Source: Lachnospiraceae bacterium
GTDB taxonomy: Bacteria; Bacillota; Clostridia; Lachnospirales; Lachnospiraceae
DNA length: 61,188 nucleotides
Direction: 5' to 3'
NCBI GenBank assembly: GCA_017935565.1
Contig: JAGBHK010000018.1
Coordinates: forward strand, 1 to 61,188
In this document: positions 56,392-61,188 of the stretch, piece by piece
How positions within the stretch are numbered: the first letter of the stretch is position 1
Layout: every line of letters begins with the position of its first letter
Notes under the pieces: generated by a model
Database searches by the model: none
The model's input: the letters and a program-made list of their open reading frames with translations, nothing else
What the model was told of the DNA's origin: nothing
Program-made: the position numbers and the translations under genes

Positions 56392-57255
56392 TCATTCATC
56401 AATCATCAACTTTCCATCTCTTGCCTTGGCTTCCAAACGTTCCATCTGTTCTTTTTCAATTTCTTGAATACTTTTCTTCGGTGTCGGTAAATCCTCGGGC
56501 ATTGTACCACCTATCTTTTCTATAGCACTACGTACTTCTTTTCCAACCGAATAATGTATGGATGTGGCTGTTTTGGCATTATCAATCTCGTCTTTTCGTA
56601 TTTTTTCCTCTGTTTGTGAAATGCGAAAAAGATTTGCAATTAATTCTGTACTTCCCATATAATCAAGTATCTTCTGGCCAACCTCAAGATTTTTCTTTTT
56701 ATGAATATCATCTACGTCAAGACCACCATATAAACCCATATAACCTGCATTTTGAAAAATAGCAAATTCTTCATTCGTAATAACACCAGCATTATGAGCT
56801 GTTTCTGCAAGCATCTGATTCCATTGCTTAATATCCCCACGCACGACCAATCGTCTTCGATCTTCATCCAGCTCATTAAAATGGTCAGCAACCTCTTGTC
56901 TATATGTTTGAATTGCAAAATAAGTTTGTCCTAAGGCAATAACTTCTTTTCTTGGATCACCATTTTGAACAATCAAATAACATGCATATCTTGTAAGCTC
57001 ATAATCTACCAATGGTTTTGTTCCTCCATTTGGCATACTCGATGTTTTCCTGACCTCAGGAAAACATTCCTCTACGTTTCTTCCACTATTTTCACATGCT
57101 AACATTGCTCTTTTTATAACTTTATGAAAATTCTCCCATTTTGTGTATTCAAGCACTGGTGCAAGCTCTCTTGCAGACCAAAATTCACTTCCATCCCCTC
57201 TTATCTTTTTTATATCTTCAAATCTTTTATACTCTTTTGCTTTTAATTGCTTCAT
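56392..57255 (-). CDS. dinD: DNA-damage-inducible protein D
   Basis: A 287-residue DinD/BRO-N-like protein. Recognisable parts are DGSEFWSARELAPVLEYTKW, VDYELTRYACYLIVQNGDPR, YFAIQTYRQE and GDIKQWNQMLAETAHNAGVI. E. coli DinD inhibits RecA filaments, and this is the only functional clue. The ATG at 57255 has GGAGGAAG upstream. An ATG five codons earlier overlaps that site. A LexA box and TATAAT lie 27-45 bp upstream, so it is very likely SOS-induced. Confidence 0.92.
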   Translation of the reverse strand: MKQLKAKEYKRFEDIKKIRGDGSEFWSARELAPVLEYTKWENFHKVIKRAMLACENSGRNVEECFPEVRKTSSMPNGGTKPLVDYELTRYACYLIVQNGDPRKEVIALGQTYFAIQTYRQEVADHFNELDEDRRRLVVRGDIKQWNQMLAETAHNAGVITNEEFAIFQNAGYMGLYGGLDVDDIHKKKNLEVGQKILDYMGSTELIANLFRISQTEEKIRKDEIDNAKTATSIHYSVGKEVRSAIEKIGGTMPEDLPTPKKSIQEIEKEQMERLEAKARDGKLMIDE

Positions 57256-57281
57256 AGTCGCTTCCTCCATATTTCACTTGC

Positions 57282-57302
57282 ATTATAGAACATTTGTTCT
57301 AT
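57282..57302 (-). promoter_or_regulatory. LexA (SOS) box overlapping the dinD promoter
   Basis: GAAC-N4-GTTC at 57288-57299 within ATAGAACATTTGTTCTAT matches the Gram-positive LexA consensus CGAAC-N4-GTTCG core. The minus-strand -10 TATAAT (57282-57287) abuts it, so LexA should block the promoter. Confidence 0.9.
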
Positions 57303-57310
57303 TTATTGTA

Positions 57311-57985
57311 TCACAAATTCTCAACCTCAGCAACTATTTTCAAAACATTCATATCAACATTCTCCCTACCATACAGATCTAAAAAATAATCTGTATACTT
57401 ATCAGTCTTCAGATTATAATTCAATGACCAAAGCACCCAGTAAATATCTATATGCTTATCTCCAACTCCAGACAAGCCCAAATCAATAAATCCACTAAAT
57501 TCCCAGTCATCAAGCATAACATTCGGCAGGCAAAAATCTCCATGTATGAATGTATCCTTCTTCAACAACTTACCTTTCTCCATATTATCATATGTATCCA
57601 TACATTGTGAAGTAGGAATTCCATTTATGTCCAAGTTATGTAAATATTTCAAGGTATTTGCAAGCACTAGACACAATCTCTCAGGGTTATCAAGATAATG
57701 CAGACAATCCTCACCTTTTACACTTCTTGTTACCATATAATCTTTATCGTCTGAAATATAGGAAACCAATTCAGGGCCTATGCCTTTTTCCTCGAATATT
57801 TTTGTCATCTTTGCTTCTTTTTCTAAATTACCTTTTTCAGACATTTTTATGTAATATCCCAAATCACTGTACAACACCTTAAAATCTGGATGTGAGCTAC
57901 TATCATAGATATTCGCACCTTCAAGTATATTGTGCAATTCTTTAGGAAAATCTGTTATGTTAATTTGTATTTTTGTTTTTTGCAC
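57311..57985 (-). CDS. Aminoglycoside 3'-phosphotransferase-like kinase
   Basis: A 224-residue APH/choline-kinase-fold protein. The catalytic loop is THIHGDF-type: DTFIHGDFCLPNVMLDDW (catalytic Asp, Asn). The metal motif is GFIDLGLSGVGDKHID. The N-lobe has KMSEKGNLEKEAKMTKIFEE and the hinge DYMVTRSVKGEDCL. APH(3') enzymes are about 264 residues, so it is shorter. It could phosphorylate an aminoglycoside or another small alcohol. Resistance cannot be claimed from sequence alone. It ends 9 bp before the dinD LexA region and starts a run of small stand-alone enzymes. Confidence 0.8.
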   Translation of the reverse strand: MQKTKIQINITDFPKELHNILEGANIYDSSSHPDFKVLYSDLGYYIKMSEKGNLEKEAKMTKIFEEKGIGPELVSYISDDKDYMVTRSVKGEDCLHYLDNPERLCLVLANTLKYLHNLDINGIPTSQCMDTYDNMEKGKLLKKDTFIHGDFCLPNVMLDDWEFSGFIDLGLSGVGDKHIDIYWVLWSLNYNLKTDKYTDYFLDLYGRENVDMNVLKIVAEVENL

Positions 57986-58001
57986 TGGTTACACCTCGCA
58001 A

Positions 58002-58436
58002 TCATTCAACTTTAAAATCCGTCCACTCAATGTGATTGTACACCATAACATCATCAGGCTTAGTCATTCCTATTTTTTCATAAAATGGAATGGCATTTTC
58101 ATTAACACATGTGTACATTATAATATTTTTCTCACCACCTGCTATCTGGTGCAATTTCTTCACTAACGCTTTTCCAATGCCCTGTCCTGTACATTCACGA
58201 ACAACACCCAAATCAGTCATAAAAAGCCAATATGCAAAATCCGTTATGCCAAAGCAAACACCTACTATGTCCTTGCTTTCATTTCTTGCAACCAAGCTAA
58301 TAGAAACTGTATTTACCAATGTTTCAATTCTTTCCCTGAATCTTTCTTTAGGATATTGAGAACCTAAATCCGTTTTTTTCAAGAATTCAATATATTCACT
58401 AGCCGTCAAACGTTCTTCATTTATTGTAAATTTCAT
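58002..58436 (-). CDS. GNAT-family N-acetyltransferase
   Basis: A 144-residue acetyltransferase. The acetyl-CoA loop is RECTGQGIGKALVKKL, after the core strand LFMTDLGVV, with TCVNENAIPFYEKIGM at the C-terminus. Acceptor unknown. The ATG at 58436 has GGAGG six bases upstream. A TTG just before it is not needed. It overlaps the HAD gene by 20 bp. Confidence 0.88.
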   Translation of the reverse strand: MKFTINEERLTASEYIEFLKKTDLGSQYPKERFRERIETLVNTVSISLVARNESKDIVGVCFGITDFAYWLFMTDLGVVRECTGQGIGKALVKKLHQIAGGEKNIIMYTCVNENAIPFYEKIGMTKPDDVMVYNHIEWTDFKVE

Positions 58437-59115
58437 ATTCAACCTCCGAAATATGTTGCACTAACTCCATCGGTGTCTCCACCTGTACAAACTCATTTTT
58501 TCTCCATGCAGGCTGCGTGCTTTCCTCTTTAAGATACCATACTGCCTGAAGAGTTTTCATTCCCAACTTAGCTGCAGTTTCCAACTCAAAACTACCACCA
58601 TCACCTACATACAGACATTCATCAGCACTCACCTGCAACTCATTCATGCATCTTAAGAAAATCTCTTCATCAGGCTTTTGTATGCCCTGCTCAAATGAAA
58701 GATATGTAGCATCAAAATATGGAAATAGTATGCTATTTCTGATAACTTTGGCCTCTTCTGAAAAACAATTACTTATAAGTCCAATTTTCAAGCCTTGCTT
58801 TTTAATTTCATCCAACATTGGAATTATCTCTAGATGTAAATGCTTGAAGCACTCTATTTTTGTAGCCTCTCTTTTAGAAACAATAGTATTCAAAATTTCT
58901 TCTGAATATCTATTATTCTTCTTAAGAACCAGCTCTATTGCCTGCTCCAATGTAAGCTTGCCAATAGTCCTATCATCCTCAGTCTGTCGCCAAACTCTTA
59001 TAAAATCTTCTTCTGGGACTCCCGCATCTGCAGCCATTTGCGAACCAAAATACAAGGGACTTTCATAATGAGTAATCAATGTTTCAAACATATCAAATAT
59101 TATTGCTTTTATCAT
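58417..59115 (-). CDS. HAD-superfamily hydrolase (phosphatase-like)
   Basis: A 232-residue HAD hydrolase with a helical C1 cap. Motif I is IIFDMFETLIT (nucleophile Asp, but Phe-Glu replaces the usual second DxD), motif II is LISNCFSEE, motif III Lys is in QGIQKPDEEIF and motif IV is YVGDGGSFELETA. The changed DxF-ET position at motif I is seen in some pyrophosphatase/dehalogenase-like members. Substrate unknown. ATG has AAGGAG upstream. Coupled to the GNAT gene. Confidence 0.88.
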   Translation of the reverse strand: MIKAIIFDMFETLITHYESPLYFGSQMAADAGVPEEDFIRVWRQTEDDRTIGKLTLEQAIELVLKKNNRYSEEILNTIVSKREATKIECFKHLHLEIIPMLDEIKKQGLKIGLISNCFSEEAKVIRNSILFPYFDATYLSFEQGIQKPDEEIFLRCMNELQVSADECLYVGDGGSFELETAAKLGMKTLQAVWYLKEESTQPAWRKNEFVQVETPMELVQHISEVEYEIYNK

Positions 59116-59147
59116 TAGAGGACTCCTTTCTAGTTAATGTAATATCT

Positions 59148-59528
59148 TTATATCATTTCGCCATCTTCAACCCGAACTGCAACTTGCCATTCATCCTCAT
59201 AAATTATTTTTCCGACAAAATTGGTATAAACCACATCATAGGGATGATTGTATTTATCCAAAATCTGCATAGCTGGCAATAAAATCTTCTGCATTTCATC
59301 TGTTGTTTCTTTTTTAAAAAATGTAATAACCTTGTCTCCATTTTTACATGCTTCTGGCTCAGGTAAATTCTCCACAAACCACTTATCTATTTTTCTAAAT
59401 GTATCCTCGTCTTCAGGGCTCATTTGTCCATCTTGAATCATACGCCAACACATACCAAAAATGCCTTTTGGATACTTGGTTATCCAAGAGTGTTCTCTAC
59501 CCTGTATTCTCATGTACTTAAAGTTCAT
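59148..59528 (-). CDS. Hypothetical protein, unknown function
   Basis: A 126-residue soluble protein not assigned to a family. It begins MNFKYMRIQGREHSWITKYP and has IFGMCWRMIQDGQMSPEDED, a likely helical mid-part and VITFFKKETTDEMQKILLPA, then a Glu/Val-rich end. No signal or membrane segment. Many Trp/Cys/Met residues near the start suggest a small alpha/beta fold. The ATG at 59528 has GGGAGG upstream. It lies between a HAD hydrolase and a RimJ-like GNAT. Confidence 0.68.
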   Translation of the reverse strand: MNFKYMRIQGREHSWITKYPKGIFGMCWRMIQDGQMSPEDEDTFRKIDKWFVENLPEPEACKNGDKVITFFKKETTDEMQKILLPAMQILDKYNHPYDVVYTNFVGKIIYEDEWQVAVRVEDGEMI

Positions 59529-59561
59529 TTTATTCCTCCCTAACACATCTTTGAAATAATA

Positions 59562-60092
59562 TCATCGTACAACAAGTCTATGTTTCTTTGTATCATAAGA
59601 CGTTACACCATCAAATTTTGTATGTATTTCATTCTTTTCATAAATGAATCCACATTTTCTCATTACCGCACCTGATGCTGGATTATCTACCGCATGCCAC
59701 GATACAAATTCTTTTTGGTTTAATTCATTAACTGCGAAATCAAGAATTGCCTTTGCAGCCTCTGTCGTATAGCCTTGATTCCAGTATTTGTGCATAATAT
59801 TATATCCAAGTTCAAAAACGCCTTCTTCTTCGTTATAATTAATCCCACCTGAACCAAATAAATAACCAGTATCCTTTATAGTAAAGCCCCACTGATACAT
59901 TTTATCGCTTAAAATATTACCAGTTTCAAATTCAAGCCATCCTATAGTGTCATTAACGGAAGTATGTGTACACCATCTAACATATTTTGAAACACGGTCG
60001 TCAGAAGTCCATCTCTCAAATATATCGTTTGCGTCATCAAGTGTTAATGGTCGTAATATCATTCTTTCTGTTTCAATAATTGGTGTTTTCAT
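59562..60092 (-). CDS. RimJ/RimL-like GNAT acetyltransferase
   Basis: A 176-residue acetyltransferase of the ribosomal-protein N-acetyltransferase type. IIETERMILRPLTLDDANDI starts the fold. The acetyl-CoA site is NQGYTTEAAKAILDFAVNEL after ELGYNIMHKYW, and AVDNPASGAVMRKCGF closes it. Real acceptor unknown; small-molecule targets are as common as ribosomal proteins. The ATG at 60092 has AGGAGG upstream. Isolated between small genes. Confidence 0.9.
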   Translation of the reverse strand: MKTPIIETERMILRPLTLDDANDIFERWTSDDRVSKYVRWCTHTSVNDTIGWLEFETGNILSDKMYQWGFTIKDTGYLFGSGGINYNEEEGVFELGYNIMHKYWNQGYTTEAAKAILDFAVNELNQKEFVSWHAVDNPASGAVMRKCGFIYEKNEIHTKFDGVTSYDTKKHRLVVR

Positions 60093-60163
60093 AATTCTAC
60101 CTCCTAATAATTTATCTCTACGCAATACTGAACGTTTCAAGAGTTCAACAAATTGGATTTTGT

Positions 60164-60823
60164 TTAACGGTTTTCAGAAATCCATTTTTTTGACCAAACA
60201 AATAATGTTTTGGACATCAAATTGAAATCTACCGTTCCGCCATTTTTCAAATTTAAAAAGTTTTCGATAACATCCCGTTCATCGGAATATACAACTTTTC
60301 GCAATTCTTCTTGATGTTTAATATATTTCCCTGTCTGTTGAAATACAATTGCCTGTACAACAAAAGAAACCGATTTATACAATCCTTGTAAAATATCTTC
60401 ACTTTTTTCATGGAGCATATTGTGAACACATCCGTGATATATATTACAGGCACCGATTTTGATTGCTCTGTCCACTGCACTTTCATCAATAACTGCCATC
60501 ACCTCGTCAAGGCTTCCTTTGATTGGTGTGGTGTCATTACAAAATTGGAACAAGTCTGATGGCTCCCAATTCAAAATTTCACTCTTGCCTGAGAAAAAAC
60601 CACAAATCAAATCCCTGTGAGGCAACGTATCCAGCATGTCATTATAAGTTTGGATGTCCATAGCAGACAATTCATCCAGAATTACAACAATATCAATGTC
60701 GCTCGTTTCTGTTGCTTCACCACGCCCATAACTTCCTTGCAAACCAACAAACCATATACGGTTTGCAAAAGTCTCATTTAATATCTGCATGAAGTTTTCC
60801 ATCCAAGCAGTAATATCTATCAT
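60164..60823 (-). CDS. Nucleotidyltransferase-fold protein
   Basis: A 219-residue NTase. The MNT/aminoglycoside-adenylyltransferase signature is FVGLQGSYGRGEATETSDID with the GS-x10-DxD pattern, then IVVILDELS. The C-terminal helical half (about 110-219) includes LHEKSEDILQGLYKSV. It could adenylylate an antibiotic or be a toxin-type NTase. No HEPN partner is adjacent. The ATG at 60823 has GAGG upstream. Confidence 0.85.
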   Translation of the reverse strand: MIDITAWMENFMQILNETFANRIWFVGLQGSYGRGEATETSDIDIVVILDELSAMDIQTYNDMLDTLPHRDLICGFFSGKSEILNWEPSDLFQFCNDTTPIKGSLDEVMAVIDESAVDRAIKIGACNIYHGCVHNMLHEKSEDILQGLYKSVSFVVQAIVFQQTGKYIKHQEELRKVVYSDERDVIENFLNLKNGGTVDFNLMSKTLFVWSKKWISENR

Positions 60824-60842
60824 CTTAATCACCTCGTCAAAT

Positions 60843-61034
60843 TCAAATTAAATTAATTCTATCTCTTATTCTTTTTGCTATTTCAGAGTTTACATTTTTA
60901 CTGTCCTCTCCATAGGTCCACCCAAATCCATCTCCCTTGTATCTTGGAAAAATATCTGTTACTAACTTTTCTTTGTGACAAAAAACACATTCCATATATA
61001 TTCGTCTATCTGTTTTAAAACTCTTAATATCCAT
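60843..61034 (-). CDS. Small CxxC protein, unknown function
   Basis: A 63-residue protein with ECVFCHKEKLVTDIFPRYKG, one CxxC followed by a His, and no second metal pair, so zinc binding is uncertain. The end EIAKRIRDRINLI is basic and helical. A strong GAGGAGG precedes the ATG, which favours a real gene. Last complete gene of the small-enzyme run. Confidence 0.6.
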   Translation of the reverse strand: MDIKSFKTDRRIYMECVFCHKEKLVTDIFPRYKGDGFGWTYGEDSKNVNSEIAKRIRDRINLI

Positions 61035-61058
61035 TGATATACCTCCTCAAATTGGAAT

Positions 61059-61188
61059 TTAGTAAACTGTATGTTCTGTACAGAATTTCTGTATTATATT
61101 TAAAACTTCACTATCATAATAAGTTGCGCCACCATGAGCATCATTATCTTCCAGTTCATAATAACTTGTTTCATGTCCAGTAGCTACA
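61059..61188 (-). CDS. C-terminal fragment of a probable alpha/beta-hydrolase (window edge)
   Basis: 42 residues end in a stop at 61061-61059, reading VATGHETSYYELEDNDAHGG and DSEVLNIIQKFCTEHTVY. The DNDAHGG-x3-YDSEVLN pattern resembles the catalytic-His end of BD-FAE-type alpha/beta hydrolases (HGG then a helix DEVLxxIxxF). The rest of the gene lies beyond the window, so the family is a guess from this tail. Confidence 0.5.
   Translation of the reverse strand, partial: VATGHETSYYELEDNDAHGGATYYDSEVLNIIQKFCTEHTVY

Noticed and set aside
60164-60823. MNT/HEPN toxin-antitoxin pair
   Set aside because: The nucleotidyltransferase has no adjacent HEPN partner. The neighbouring 63-residue protein has a CxxC and not a HEPN signature.

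Overview
The window is low-GC DNA from a Gram-positive anaerobe of the Clostridia, most likely a Lachnospiraceae (Butyrivibrio/Roseburia-like) gut or rumen species. This is inferred from the gene set and not from a database match. The pointers are a CIRCE-controlled groESL, the Firmicute ispF...cysE-cysS-mrnC-rlmB block, DUF1292 and DUF2225 proteins, a clostridial-type glutaminyl-tRNA synthetase beside a separate gltX, BspA-type leucine-rich repeats, a surface GH53 galactanase, flagellin sequence, a Gram-positive LexA box and an XrtG exosortase locus. Nearly all genes lie on the minus strand. The plus-strand exceptions are a small acidic membrane protein, an XRE regulator, two tRNAs, folBK and an alpha-amylase lipoprotein.

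Layout. 1-7.5 kb: start of groEL, groES with promoter and CIRCE, an OGG-type DNA glycosylase, an acidic-repeat membrane peptide, DUF2225, glnS, a 2-hydroxyacid dehydrogenase and a membrane-anchored GH53 galactanase. 7.5-12.2 kb: a lipoprotein, two tandem hairpin-rich repeats, tRNA-Thr, then an LRR lipoprotein, a membrane J-domain protein and a single-pass membrane protein, with a divergent XRE regulator next to a strong inverted repeat. 12.2-17.9 kb: one long operon ispF, DUF2156, GNAT, cysE, cysS, mrnC, rlmB. 17.9-23.7 kb: tRNA-Val and tRNA-Met, a 5'-truncated flagellin, and folate genes (folBK fusion, folP, folC). 23.7-30.5 kb: a beta-propeller lactonase, a type IIA topoisomerase pair, a GNAT and a Pr6Pr-like membrane protein. 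30.5-37.3 kb: amylase, DUF368, lipoprotein, trpS, a hexapeptide-repeat basic protein, MATE and DUF1292.

37.4-49.9 kb is the most interesting part. A compact, largely overlapping minus-strand operon encodes a PTPS-like domain fused to a large membrane protein, a secreted substrate with a C-terminal sorting tail, an XrtG-type exosortase with its Cys/Arg/His triad, a GT2 glycosyltransferase, a YfhO-like membrane protein and a stand-alone PTPS-like protein. It runs on into gltX and a UvrD-family helicase. Both PTPS-like domains keep three predicted zinc histidines but lack the catalytic cysteine. The cluster looks like a surface protein sorting and glycosylation system whose chemistry is not established.

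50-61.2 kb: DegV, a ferredoxin-like aldo/keto reductase, a heterodimeric ABC exporter with one degenerate ATPase site, another hairpin-rich spacer, a LexA-controlled dinD, and a run of small stand-alone enzymes (APH-like kinase, GNATs, HAD phosphatase, nucleotidyltransferase) ending in a partial alpha/beta-hydrolase-like tail at the window edge.
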